Shown: piece by piece, positions 17,090 to 25,528 of the stretch | Layout: the number at the start of each line of letters is the position of its first letter | How positions within the stretch are numbered: the stretch's first letter is position 1 | The notes under the pieces: model-generated | Databases searched by the model: none | What the model was told of the DNA's origin: nothing | The model's input: the letters and a program-made list of their open reading frames with translations, nothing else | Made by a program: the position numbers and the translations under genes | From: Flavobacterium sp. UBA6721 | GTDB lineage: Bacteria; Bacteroidota; Bacteroidia; Flavobacteriales; Flavobacteriaceae | Assembly (NCBI GenBank): GCA_002454195.1 | Contig: DKIJ01000039.1 | Coordinates: 1 to 64,000 of the forward strand | Reading direction: 5' to 3' | Length of the DNA stretch: 64,000 nucleotides

Positions 17090-17336
17090 AGCAGTAAATA
17101 AATTGGAAAAATTTACAGTTTGATTTTTTAGTACTTTAATTTTGAGCCTAAGTTTAGCTTTTCTTTTCATGGTATTCGATAAATTGTTTCTTTTCTTAGG
17201 TTAAAAAAAACAGGAACAGCACCAATTGTAAGGTTTCTTAATTATGTTAAAAACAGGTATTTTATTGAAAAATAAAGTCTTTAAAAACGTAGTTTATAAA
17301 GTTGTTTTTTGCTAATCTTTTGATTTTATGGGGTGT

Positions 17337-17370
17337 AAAAAAAAAGAGAAATGATTTTCATCATTTCTCT
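17337..17370 (-). terminator. Terminator of tRNA-Met
   Basis: A perfect 11-bp stem AGAGAAATGAT / ATCATTTCTCT (17345-17355 and 17360-17370), with a 4-nt loop, is followed on the minus strand by nine T. It lies 7 bases beyond the tRNA 3' end. Confidence 0.85.
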
Positions 17371-17377
17371 TATCCAG

Positions 17378-17451
17378 TAGCGAAGACGGGAGTTGAACCC
17401 GTGACCTCAGGGTTATGAATCCTGCGCTCTAACCAACTGAGCTACCTCGCC
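17378..17451 (-). tRNA. tRNA-Met (CAT anticodon)
   Basis: A 74-nt tRNA on the minus strand. The cloverleaf is GGCGAGG acceptor paired with CTTCGCT (G1-T72 wobble), a GCTC/GAGC D stem, the anticodon loop TTCATAA, an ACGGG/CCCGT T stem with loop TTCAACT, and discriminator A73. CCA is not encoded. It has no initiator C1-A72 mismatch, so it is an elongator Met or possibly an Ile (lysidine CAT) type; I favour Met. The anticodon stem CAGGA/CCCTG has an A-C opposition at 31-39. Confidence 0.9.
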
Positions 17452-17605
17452 AAATGTTCAGGTCAATACTGTTCCTGATTGCGGGTGCAAAGATAGGAAT
17501 AAAAATATATCACGCAAGAAAAAAATGCAGAAAAAAAATATTTTTAAAAACGTTTTTTTTTAGATATTATATTGTATATATTCGAAAAAAATAAATCGGT
17601 CTTTT

Positions 17606-17998
17606 ATGGATGTTAAAGTACGTTATGAAATAGAGTTTCCTATAAACTCTTCACCACAATTATTGTATCAATATATATCTACTCCTTCTGGTTTGGCAGA
17701 ATGGTTTGCTGATGATGTTAATTCCAGAGGGGAGTTTTTTACTTTTATTTGGAATGATTCAGAAGAAAAAGCAAGATTAGCTTCGAAAAAATCAGGTGAA
17801 AAAGTAAAATTCAAATGGGTAGATTCGGCAAATAAGGATACCGATTATTTTTTTGAATTGCATATCTTAGAGGATGAATTGACTAAAGATGTTTCTTTGA
17901 TGATTGTAGATTTTGCGGAAGAAGATGAAATTGATGAAGCCAAACAATTGTGGGAAAATCAAATCTCGGATTTAAAACATCTATTAGGTTCTGTGTAG
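17606..17998 (+). CDS. START-like domain protein
   Basis: A 130-aa SRPBCC/START-like fold protein. The N-terminal strand KVRYEIEFPINSSPQLLYQYISTPSGLAEWFADDV is the AHSA1/START-type opening, followed by beta strands (FTFIWN, ARLASKKSG, VKFKWV), a long C-terminal helix (ENQISDLKHLL) and an acidic FAEEDEIDEAKQ stretch. It is a conserved small Bacteroidetes family of unknown ligand. It precedes the class IV aminotransferase gene by 55 bases, with a hairpin between them (18026-18053), so they are probably separate transcripts. Confidence 0.82.
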   Translation: MDVKVRYEIEFPINSSPQLLYQYISTPSGLAEWFADDVNSRGEFFTFIWNDSEEKARLASKKSGEKVKFKWVDSANKDTDYFFELHILEDELTKDVSLMIVDFAEEDEIDEAKQLWENQISDLKHLLGSV

Positions 17999-18018
17999 AG
18001 AATTCTATTTATATGACT

Positions 18019-18053
18019 TATATTTGCCCTGAACTAAATTCAGGGCTTTTTTT
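18019..18053 (+). promoter_or_regulatory. Terminator overlapping the promoter of the next gene
   Basis: TATATTTG at 18019-18026 matches the -7 box. The stem GCCCTGAA / TTCAGGGC (18026-18033 and 18039-18046) with seven T forms a terminator whose T run ends exactly at the ATG at 18054. If both signals work, transcription of the upstream gene ends while that of the downstream gene starts inside the hairpin, giving a leader of about 20 bases. Confidence 0.55.
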
Positions 18054-18893
18054 ATGATTAATTTCAACGGGACGTTAGTAACTCAAGATTCGAATATTTT
18101 AACGCAAAACAGAGGGTTTTTGTATGGTGATGCTGTTTTTGAAACAGTGAAAATTGTTAACTCAAAAGTCTTGTATCTAGAAGATCATTATTTTAGGTTA
18201 ATGGCTTCGATGCGAGTGGTTCGTATGGAGATTCCAATGAATTTTACGATGGAATATTTTGAAGAGCAATTGCTATCGTTGACTGATAAATTGGCAATTT
18301 CTGCTGCTGCTAGAGCTCGAATTACTGTTTTTAGAAATGATGGTGGTTATTATCTTCCTTTGGACAGATCGGTTTCTTTTTTAGTGCATGCGACGGCTTT
18401 AGAAACGGCTTTGTATTCTTTTGATAAAAAAGGGTATGAAGTAGACTTATTTAAAGATTTTTATATTACTAAGCAACTTTTGTCTTCTATTAAAAGTACC
18501 AATAGAATCCTGAATGTTACCGCAAGTATTTATGCCGATGAAAATGGTTTGGATAATTGTTTGTTGCTGAATGATTCTAAAAATGTAGTTGAAGCTATTC
18601 AGGGAAATATTTTTATGGTTATGGGCGGAAAATTAATTACTCCTCCAGTGTCAGAAGGCTGTTTGAATGGTGTAATGCGCAAACAGATTCTTGGTTTAGC
18701 TAAAACTATTTCAGGTATTGAGGTTGTTGAAGATGTTATTTCTCCTTTTGATCTTCAAAAAGCAGAAGAGTTATTTATTACTAATGTGATAAAAGGTGTG
18801 CAACCAATAACAAAATACAGAAAAAAAACATTTACTACCAGTGTAGCAGAGCAATTAGTAGAAAAGTTAAATCAAATCGTAGCAACTACTTAG
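18054..18893 (+). CDS. Class IV aminotransferase (PabC/D-amino-acid/branched-chain type)
   Basis: A 279-aa fold-type IV PLP enzyme. Landmarks are the N-terminal N-R-G-F-L-Y-G-D-A-V-F-E-T motif (around 22-34), the PLP lysine in IKSTNRILNVTAS (the K near residue 150), E-A-I-Q-G-N-I-F-M-V, and the C-terminal ELFITNVIKGVQPI. Class IV members include 4-amino-4-deoxychorismate lyase (PabC), D-alanine and branched-chain aminotransferases. PabC-type is plausible, but I cannot choose between them. The 3' end overlaps the convergent yqgE stop by 4 bases. Confidence 0.85.
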   Translation: MINFNGTLVTQDSNILTQNRGFLYGDAVFETVKIVNSKVLYLEDHYFRLMASMRVVRMEIPMNFTMEYFEEQLLSLTDKLAISAAARARITVFRNDGGYYLPLDRSVSFLVHATALETALYSFDKKGYEVDLFKDFYITKQLLSSIKSTNRILNVTASIYADENGLDNCLLLNDSKNVVEAIQGNIFMVMGGKLITPPVSEGCLNGVMRKQILGLAKTISGIEVVEDVISPFDLQKAEELFITNVIKGVQPITKYRKKTFTTSVAEQLVEKLNQIVATT

Positions 18894-19450
18894 TTTAAAT
18901 AGGGGTTTTCGGGTGCATTAGACCATATTAGATATTCGCCACCTAATTCTAAAATTTGTTCTTTCCAAAAATGGGTGGAAGATTTGCCTATAATTTTATT
19001 TTTATAGCTGTTAGATGTGATTATCCATGAATTGTTTTCCATTTCAGATTGAAGTTGGCTTTCTGACCATCCTGTGTAACCTAAGAAAAAGCGAATGTTG
19101 TTTTTGTTGATTTGTCCGCTATTGATTAGTTCTTTAGTAGATTCAAAATCACCACCCCAATAAATACCATTTGAAATTTCAATACTATTAGGAATTAAGT
19201 TAGGTACATTGTGGATGAAATACAGGTTGTCTTGTTCTACAGGGCCACCGTTGTATATTTTTAATTTTGAATTTATCTCAGGAATTAAATCGTGAATGGT
19301 ATGTTTCAATGGTTTATTAATGATAAAGCCAACAGATCCGTCTTTGTCATGATCGGCTAATAAAATCACAGAACGATTGAATGATAAATCTCCAATTATT
19401 GAAGGTTCAGCAATTAGAAGTTGTCCTTTTATTAATGGTTCTGAAATCAT
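18890..19450 (-). CDS. YqgE/AlgH family protein
   Basis: A 186-aa protein of the YqgE/AlgH family (DUF179). It has the family motifs KGQLLIAEPSIIGDLSFNRSVILLADH, GSVGFIINKP and YNGGPVEQDNLYFIH, then the C-terminal FFLGYTGWSESQLQSEMENNSWI. The function is uncertain; AlgH was proposed as an alginate regulator, but the fold suggests a broader role. It overlaps the stop of the convergent aminotransferase by 4 bases and lies upstream of HU on the minus strand; the hairpin at 19521-19547 separates the two. Confidence 0.93.
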   Translation of the reverse strand: MISEPLIKGQLLIAEPSIIGDLSFNRSVILLADHDKDGSVGFIINKPLKHTIHDLIPEINSKLKIYNGGPVEQDNLYFIHNVPNLIPNSIEISNGIYWGGDFESTKELINSGQINKNNIRFFLGYTGWSESQLQSEMENNSWIITSNSYKNKIIGKSSTHFWKEQILELGGEYLIWSNAPENPYLN

Positions 19451-19520
19451 AATAATTGATTTTTTTTAATAAATTTAATAAAAAAATGGAAAACACCAAA
19501 AAAAATCGGTAAAAAGCACA

Positions 19521-19547
19521 AAAAAAACCCTCGATAGAGGGTTTTTT
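19521..19547. terminator. Terminator between HU and yqgE
   Basis: The 8-bp stem AAACCCTC / GAGGGTTT with a GATA loop is flanked by A and T runs on both strands, so it can act in either direction. It ends HU transcription before yqgE. Confidence 0.85.
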
Positions 19548-19575
19548 ATATTGGCTAGGTTTTGAAAATAAAACC

Positions 19576-19848
19576 TTAGTTGATAGCTCCTTCTAATTCA
19601 GCTCCAGCTTTGAATTTTACTACGTTTTTAGCAGCGATTTGAATAGTTTTTCCAGTTTGTGGATTTCTTCCATCTCTAGCAGCTCTTGAAGAAACTGACC
19701 AAGATCCAAAACCAACTAAAGAAACTTTACCACCTTTTTTCAAAGTCTCACCTACATTGCCTAAAAATGATTCTAAAGCTAATTTTGCAGCTGCTTTAGT
19801 AATTCCTGCGTCAGCAGCGATAGCATCGATTAATTCTGATTTGTTCAT
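19576..19848 (-). CDS. HU family DNA-binding protein
   Basis: A 90-aa histone-like protein of normal HU length. N-terminal helices MNKSELIDAIAADAGITKAAAKLALESFL are followed by the beta-arm G-F-G-S-W-S and the arm-tip R-N-P-Q-T-G-K motif (about 62-68). It binds and bends DNA without sequence specificity in the nucleoid. The gene has an exact -7 box TAAATTTG (minus strand, 19894-19901) with a TTG -33 element 19 bases away, and it ends at the terminator 19521-19547, so it is monocistronic and likely highly expressed. Confidence 0.96.
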   Translation of the reverse strand: MNKSELIDAIAADAGITKAAAKLALESFLGNVGETLKKGGKVSLVGFGSWSVSSRAARDGRNPQTGKTIQIAAKNVVKFKAGAELEGAIN

Positions 19849-19893
19849 AATAAAAAGTTATTAAATGTTGGTTAAAAATAAATTGTTATACAA

Positions 19894-19923
19894 CAAATTT
19901 AGCAGTAAATACAGACCTCGCAA
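19894..19923 (-). promoter_or_regulatory. Bacteroidetes promoter of HU
   Basis: On the minus strand TTG (19921-19923) is followed after 19 bases by TAAATTTG (19894-19901), the -33/-7 pair of the Bacteroidetes housekeeping sigma factor. It lies about 45 bases upstream of the HU start codon. Confidence 0.75.
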
Positions 19924-20028
19924 GTGTTTTGACGGATTTCACGCTATTTTGTTAATAACTTATTTTTTTTGTTCATAACACCGTGTTTTTTGGGGTGTTT
20001 TTGGCGGTTTTACCTGTTTTTATTGGGC

Positions 20029-20976
20029 TTAAACTGCTTTTGCCTCTTCTGAAAATGAAATTCCATTAAGCAATTCACCAGTAGTCATTTTCTTTTTACC
20101 TGGAAATTGTAAACTTAATACCTGAATAAATCCATCTTTTACAGCTATTTTTAATTCTTTCTTTGAGCTAATGATGGTTCCAGCTTCATGGGTATGGGAT
20201 TCAGTACTGATTTTCGATTCATAAATTTTCACATTCCATTCTTGGTTTTTATCGGTAAAGAAACACCAAGACGCTGGATAAGGATTTAGACCTCTTATTA
20301 GGTTGTGGATTTCAGTTGCCGATTTGTTCCAATCAATCTTACAGTTCTCTTTGTTGAGTTTGTAAGCTGTTTTTATATCATCAGTATCCGTTTGAATAGT
20401 TGTTTGAACTTGACCCTTTTCTAGTAAGGCTAGTGTTTTAATTACAGTTTCGCTTCCTAAGTGTATTAAACGGTCGTGAAGTTGGCCTACATTTTCATTT
20501 GGTTCAATTGCTGTTTCGGCACTTAAAATCATAGCTCCAGTGTCTATTTTGTCATCAATGAAAAATGTTGTTACACCGGTTTTAGTTTCTCCATTAATAA
20601 TAGCCCAGTTGATGGGTGCTGCACCTCGGTAGTTAGGTAAAAGGGAGGCGTGAAGGTTAAAAGTACCTAATTTAGGCATTTCCCATACTACTTTAGGCAA
20701 CATTCTAAAGGCAACCACGACTTGTAGATTGGCATTCAAGGATTTTAATTCGGCAAGAAAGCTTTCGTCTTTTAAATTTGTCGGCTGTAATAAGTTTAAG
20801 TTATTTGCTAAAGCATATTCTTTTACTGCCGAATACTTAATTTTTTGACCACGACCAGCTGGTTTGTCAGCAGCGGTAATTACACCTACTACTTCGTAAT
20901 TGTTTTTTAGTATGCTATCAAGGATTCCTACTGCAAAGTCTGGAGTTCCCATAAATACGATTCGTAATTTTTCCAT
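20029..20976 (-). CDS. fmt: Methionyl-tRNA formyltransferase
   Basis: A 315-aa enzyme that formylates initiator Met-tRNA using 10-formyltetrahydrofolate. The N-terminal Rossmann-like domain shows MGTPDFAV (9-16) and the catalytic segment NLHASLLPNYRGAAPINWAI (about 108-127), with N-H-S/L-P-YRG residues. The C-terminal tRNA-binding domain contains RGLNPYPASW. Length is normal. The start codon overlaps the recQ stop by one base (TAATG), so it is translationally coupled in one operon. Confidence 0.97.
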   Translation of the reverse strand: MEKLRIVFMGTPDFAVGILDSILKNNYEVVGVITAADKPAGRGQKIKYSAVKEYALANNLNLLQPTNLKDESFLAELKSLNANLQVVVAFRMLPKVVWEMPKLGTFNLHASLLPNYRGAAPINWAIINGETKTGVTTFFIDDKIDTGAMILSAETAIEPNENVGQLHDRLIHLGSETVIKTLALLEKGQVQTTIQTDTDDIKTAYKLNKENCKIDWNKSATEIHNLIRGLNPYPASWCFFTDKNQEWNVKIYESKISTESHTHEAGTIISSKKELKIAVKDGFIQVLSLQFPGKKKMTTGELLNGISFSEEAKAV

Positions 20977-22871
20977 TATTGTTTTAAGCTATATTTATTG
21001 TTTGGTAGTATTAGAATGATTTCGTTTTCTAATAACTCTTGAAGTGCAAAGATAACATCGTCTGAAAGATTATGTAGGCTTGTTTGAATTTCTCTCGAAC
21101 TTAAATCGCCAGTTTTCAATAAATCTACTATTTTTATAGAGATGGTGGCTTTAGATTCTTTTTTCTCTTTTTTGCTAATGCAGTAAGAGCATATACCACA
21201 ACTAGTTGTTTTGGTTTCACCAAAGTATTCTAAAAGTAATTGACTTTTACAACAATCGTCTTTTTGGATGTAATTGATTACGGCTTCAAATTGTTGTTTT
21301 TTTAATTTATTTTGGTTTTCTAGGTATTTTGCGATTCGATTAATGGTTCGTTCATCTTCTCGAATTTCGTTAAATAGTAATGTTGTGTCATTGTTTTTAG
21401 ACTGATAGGCAACGATATCTTTTTCTTTTAATTTTTCCAATGCAATTTCTACCTCTGCTTCCGTATGTTTTGATTTTTTTGCAATAAATGGAATATTTAA
21501 GTTGATTGGGGTGTCGTAAATTCCGGGATAGGCTCTTAGAATAGTTACTATAATTTCTTCGTCGTTTGGATTGAGACTTGTATAACGAATGACTTCTTTG
21601 GAAGGGATAATAAATTGCAAACTTATTTTTTCTGAGAATTCTTGGGATAGACTAATTACCCCTTGACGATCAAGAAACTGAATAGCATTGTATGTTTTTA
21701 AAATAGGGAAATTATATCTCTGGCAAAATTGATTCAAATTAAATGAAAATTGTTCGTTGATGCCTTCTCCATAGGCAATTTGGAAATAGTTGCACATTTT
21801 GATAAAGACTTCTTTTAAAAAAGTTTTATCTGGAAGAATGTATAAAAACTGATTTTCGGCTTGAGTAATATCGGACGGGCTGCTTAGCAAAATTGCAAAA
21901 GCTTTTTCTTTATTTCTTCCTGCTCTTCCTGCTTCTTGGTAATAATTTTCGAGATTATCCGGAAGTTGGATATGTATTACGGTTTTTACATTAGCCTTGT
22001 CAATTCCCATTCCAAAAGCATTGGTGGCAACCATAACTTGAACTTCTTCGTCCATCCAGTGTTGCATGTTTTTATTCTTTTCTTTCGTAGGTAAGCCTCC
22101 GTGGTAAAATGTTGCTTTGAATCCTAATGCATTAAGTTGATTGGCGGTATTGCTACAGGCTTTTCGGTTTCTGACATATATAATTGACGGCTGTGGGTTT
22201 TTCTTTAAAATTTGTTGAATTCTAAATAGTTTGTCTTCGATTTCAAAAACCATATAGGCAATGTTCTTTCTTTCAAATGATTTTTCAAAGTACAATGGGT
22301 TTTCGAGACCTAACTCTTTAATTATATCTTCCTTTACTCTAGGAGTTGCGGTTGCGGTTAGTGCAAGGAAAGGAGTTTTGGGAAAATGAGTTTTTAGATG
22401 GGCGATTTTAAGATAGGCAGGGCGGAAATCGTGTCCCCATTGCGAAACACAATGCGCTTCATCAATTGCAATTAAATTGATTGGAAGGTTTTTAATTCGT
22501 TCTAAAATCCATTCCGATTGCAAACGCTCGGGAGAAAGATAGAGAAATTTATAGTTCCCATATTGACAATTGTCAAGTAAATCAATTATTTCGTCAGATT
22601 TAATGCCTCCAGTAAGTGTAATAGCTTTGATGTTCCGTTTTTGTAAATTAGCCACTTGGTCTTTCATCAAAGCTACAAGGGGTGAAATGACTAAGCAAAT
22701 TCCTTTTTGCATTAGAGCAGGGATTTGGAAACAAATCGATTTTCCTCCTCCTGTAGGCATTAGTGCAAATGTATCGTGACCATTTAAAACCGCTTCGATA
22801 ATTTCTTTTTGTGGTGTTCTAAAACTATCGTGGTTCCAGTATTTTTTTAGAATTTGTAGCGGTTCAGACAT
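20976..22871 (-). CDS. recQ: RecQ family ATP-dependent DNA helicase
   Basis: A 631-aa RecQ-type 3'-5' DNA helicase. Walker A is PTGGGKS (39-45), DEAH is at 137-140, and motif VI lies around Y-Y-Q-E-A-G-R-A-G-R (about 313-322). A RecQ zinc-binding segment follows with four cysteines (CCKSQLL ... CGICSYC, about 541-565) and a winged-helix region at the C-terminus. No HRDC domain is evident at the end, which is common in shorter RecQ paralogues. Overlaps fmt by one base. A second RecQ often exists in Flavobacterium, so recQ is a family symbol here. Confidence 0.93.
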   Translation of the reverse strand: MSEPLQILKKYWNHDSFRTPQKEIIEAVLNGHDTFALMPTGGGKSICFQIPALMQKGICLVISPLVALMKDQVANLQKRNIKAITLTGGIKSDEIIDLLDNCQYGNYKFLYLSPERLQSEWILERIKNLPINLIAIDEAHCVSQWGHDFRPAYLKIAHLKTHFPKTPFLALTATATPRVKEDIIKELGLENPLYFEKSFERKNIAYMVFEIEDKLFRIQQILKKNPQPSIIYVRNRKACSNTANQLNALGFKATFYHGGLPTKEKNKNMQHWMDEEVQVMVATNAFGMGIDKANVKTVIHIQLPDNLENYYQEAGRAGRNKEKAFAILLSSPSDITQAENQFLYILPDKTFLKEVFIKMCNYFQIAYGEGINEQFSFNLNQFCQRYNFPILKTYNAIQFLDRQGVISLSQEFSEKISLQFIIPSKEVIRYTSLNPNDEEIIVTILRAYPGIYDTPINLNIPFIAKKSKHTEAEVEIALEKLKEKDIVAYQSKNNDTTLLFNEIREDERTINRIAKYLENQNKLKKQQFEAVINYIQKDDCCKSQLLLEYFGETKTTSCGICSYCISKKEKKESKATISIKIVDLLKTGDLSSREIQTSLHNLSDDVIFALQELLENEIILILPNNKYSLKQ

Positions 22872-23070
22872 GTAAATAAGAAATGTTAATTCGTTTTTAT
22901 AGAGAAAAACGGCAGTTTTTTTTAAGCAAATTTATAGTACTTAGTCCTTAAAAAACTGATTTTAAAGCAAACTTAGTTAAACTAATTTAGAATTTTAAAA
23001 AATACGACTATCAAAGTAATGATTTAACTAAAAATCATAGGCTATAATTCCGATTTTAGAATTGAAAGCG

Positions 23071-23078
23071 TATATTTG
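23071..23078 (+). promoter_or_regulatory. -7 box TATATTTG for the DUF493 gene
   Basis: TATATTTG matches the TAnnTTTG consensus 20 bases before the start codon at 23098. No good -33 element is seen. Confidence 0.55.
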
Positions 23079-23097
23079 CCTTTATTTTTAAAGACAA

Positions 23098-23382
23098 ATG
23101 GATAAGAAAACAGAGGAGTTTTTTGATAGATTAAGAACCGAGCTAGAAAAAAGTAATTCTTGGCCAGCGATATATTTGTTTAAATTTATTGTTCCTACTG
23201 ATGTTGAAAAAATCAAACAAGTAGATGCTGCATTTGATGGTATGGGAGCCGTAATGAAAACAACACAATCTAAAACTGGAAAATTTACGAGTGTATCAAT
23301 TGACGTTCAAATGCAAAGCCCTCAGGCCGTAATTGATAAATATATCGAAGTTTCTACAATTGAAGGAATCATTTCATTATAA
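23098..23382 (+). CDS. DUF493/YbeD family protein
   Basis: A 94-aa ferredoxin-fold protein of the DUF493 (YbeD) family. It has the W-P-A-I-Y-L-F-K-F-I-V-P opening strand, FTSVSIDVQMQSPQAVIDKY, and the terminal EGIISL. Function is unknown; in E. coli YbeD is linked to lipoate metabolism by position only. The gene is the first of a small cluster with the DUF4290 gene (60 bases further on) and murA. Confidence 0.85.
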   Translation: MDKKTEEFFDRLRTELEKSNSWPAIYLFKFIVPTDVEKIKQVDAAFDGMGAVMKTTQSKTGKFTSVSIDVQMQSPQAVIDKYIEVSTIEGIISL

Positions 23383-23441
23383 TTGTGGAATAATAGTATT
23401 TTAGCCTCGCTTTTGTAGTTAAGCTTCAAATAAAACAAATT

Positions 23442-24158
23442 ATGAATCAGAAATATATTAAAGAAAATGCGAATGATGTTGTACATCATCTAGAATATAA
23501 TGCCGAACGTTCGCATTTGATTATTCCTGAGTATGGGCGTCATTTACAAAAGCTTATCGATCAAGCGACTGAAATTGAAGACGCCGAAACACGAAATAAA
23601 GCAGCTAAATACATTATTCAGGTAATGGGAACACTAAATCCTCACTTAAGAGATGTACCTGACTTTCAACATAAATTATGGGATCAGCTTTTTATAATGT
23701 CTGACTTTAAATTAGATGTTGAATCACCATATCCTATTCCTTCCCGAGAAGTGTTACAATTGAAACCAGAGGTTTTGAAATATCCTCAAAATTTCCCTAA
23801 ATACCGTTATTATGGAAACAATATCAAATATATGATTGATGTTGCTAACCAATGGGAAGAAGGAGAAATGAAAAGTGCATTGGTAAAAGTGATTGCTAAT
23901 CACATGAAAAAATCGTACTTGAGTTGGAACAAAGATACCGTGAAAGATGATGTGATTTTTGAACATCTTTACGAATTATCAGGAGGAAAATTGAACTTGT
24001 TACAAAGTACGGAAGAGTTAATAAACACATCCGATTTGTTACGTACTAACAAAAGAATGTCAAATAAAGTTTCTACAGGGCAACCTAAAATTCAAAATAA
24101 TAAGAATAATAAAGGGGGCAAAGGGAAAAAATATTCAAATAACAATCAGAAGCAATAG
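23442..24158 (+). CDS. DUF4290 domain-containing protein
   Basis: A 238-aa cytoplasmic protein of the DUF4290 family, restricted to Bacteroidetes. Conserved features are the N-terminal Y-N-A-E-R-S-H-L-I-I-P-E-Y-G-R motif (about 18-32), the HLRDVPDFQHKLWDQLF segment, YYGNNIKYMIDVANQWEEGEM, and a highly basic, low-complexity tail (K-N-N-K-G-G-K-G-K-K) after about residue 215. The tail suggests RNA or DNA contact, but that is inference. It always sits beside murA in Flavobacteria that I know of. Confidence 0.85.
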   Translation: MNQKYIKENANDVVHHLEYNAERSHLIIPEYGRHLQKLIDQATEIEDAETRNKAAKYIIQVMGTLNPHLRDVPDFQHKLWDQLFIMSDFKLDVESPYPIPSREVLQLKPEVLKYPQNFPKYRYYGNNIKYMIDVANQWEEGEMKSALVKVIANHMKKSYLSWNKDTVKDDVIFEHLYELSGGKLNLLQSTEELINTSDLLRTNKRMSNKVSTGQPKIQNNKNNKGGKGKKYSNNNQKQ

Positions 24159-24210
24159 AATTTGCTACTAACCAATATTACAAGTAAAAAATAAAATTGA
24201 GATAGATAAT

Positions 24211-25524
24211 ATGGGAATCTTTAAAATTGAAGGAGGAATCCGTTTAAAAGGAGAAATTACTCCACAAGGTGCTAAAAATGAAGCATTACAAATATTATGT
24301 GCTGTACTTTTAACTTCAGAAAAAGTTACAATCAACAACATTCCCGATATTATTGACATCAATAAATTAATAACACTTTTAGGAAATTTAGGGGTTAAAA
24401 TAACTAAAAATGCTCACGGGTCGTATACTTTTCAATCTGATGAGGTTAATGTAGGTTATTTAGAAACTGAAGCTTTCAAAAAAGAGGGAGGCGCTTTAAG
24501 AGGTTCAATTATGATTGTTGGACCATTATTGGCTCGTTTTGGAAAAGGGTACATCCCAAAACCAGGAGGTGATAAAATTGGAAGAAGAAGATTAGATACA
24601 CACTTTGAAGGATTCATCAATTTAGGAGCTAAATTCCGTTATAATAGAGAAGACCATTTTTATGGTGTAGAAACTACCGATGGATTAGTAGGAACCGATA
24701 TGTTATTGGATGAAGCATCTGTAACTGGAACTGCAAATATTGTTATGGCTGCTGTTTTAGCAAAAGGAAAAACGACTATCTATAACGCTGCTTGTGAGCC
24801 TTACTTGCAACAACTTTGTAAGATGTTGAACTCAATGGGAGCCAAAATTACAGGAGTTGGTTCTAACTTATTAACGATTGAAGGAGTTGAACGTTTAGGT
24901 GGTTGTGAGCACCGTATCTTGCCAGATATGATTGAAATTGGTAGCTGGATTGGTCTTGCAGCAATGACAAGAAGTGAAATTACAATAAAAAATGTAAGCT
25001 GGGAAAATTTAGGTTTAATACCAAATACATTTAGAAAATTAGGTATCACTTTAGAGCGTAGAGGAGATGATATTTACATTCCAACTCATGAAAATGGTTA
25101 TGAAGTAAAAACAGATATCGATGGATCTATCCTAACTATTGCCGATGCACCATGGCCAGGATTCACTCCTGATTTATTGAGTATTGTTCTGGTTGTTGCT
25201 ACACAGGCTAAGGGAGATGTTTTAATCCACCAAAAAATGTTTGAGAGTAGATTGTTCTTTGTGGATAAATTGATTGATATGGGAGCTAAAATCATGTTGT
25301 GTGACCCGCACAGAGCGGTGGTTATTGGGCATAATTTCAAATCTACTTTGAAAGCCACTACGATGTCTTCACCAGATATTCGCGCTGGAATTTCATTATT
25401 GATTGCTGCACTTTCTGCAAAAGGAACAAGCACCATTCAAAACATAGAACAAATCGATCGTGGTTATGAGCGAATTGACGAACGATTAAGAGCTATCGGG
25501 GCTAATATTGTTCGTGTAGAATAA
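24211..25524 (+). CDS. murA: UDP-N-acetylglucosamine 1-carboxyvinyltransferase
   Basis: A 437-aa MurA, the first committed enzyme of peptidoglycan synthesis; it transfers enolpyruvate from PEP to UDP-GlcNAc. The N-terminal A-K-N-E-A-L (21-26) carries the conserved lysine and asparagine. The catalytic loop reads GGDKIGRRRLDTHF: residue D121 replaces the usual cysteine (C115 in E. coli), the residue alkylated by fosfomycin. Asp at this position keeps enzyme activity and gives intrinsic fosfomycin resistance in other bacteria. The C-terminal dyad-domain sequence ends NIVRVE. It is followed 4 bases later by the CDF gene, so co-transcription is likely. Confidence 0.96.
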   Translation: MGIFKIEGGIRLKGEITPQGAKNEALQILCAVLLTSEKVTINNIPDIIDINKLITLLGNLGVKITKNAHGSYTFQSDEVNVGYLETEAFKKEGGALRGSIMIVGPLLARFGKGYIPKPGGDKIGRRRLDTHFEGFINLGAKFRYNREDHFYGVETTDGLVGTDMLLDEASVTGTANIVMAAVLAKGKTTIYNAACEPYLQQLCKMLNSMGAKITGVGSNLLTIEGVERLGGCEHRILPDMIEIGSWIGLAAMTRSEITIKNVSWENLGLIPNTFRKLGITLERRGDDIYIPTHENGYEVKTDIDGSILTIADAPWPGFTPDLLSIVLVVATQAKGDVLIHQKMFESRLFFVDKLIDMGAKIMLCDPHRAVVIGHNFKSTLKATTMSSPDIRAGISLLIAALSAKGTSTIQNIEQIDRGYERIDERLRAIGANIVRVE

Positions 25525-25528
25525 AAAT

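Noticed and set aside
17378..17451. Initiator tRNA-fMet
   Set aside because: It has a G1-T72 pair rather than the C1-A72 mismatch expected of initiators, so it is an elongator type.
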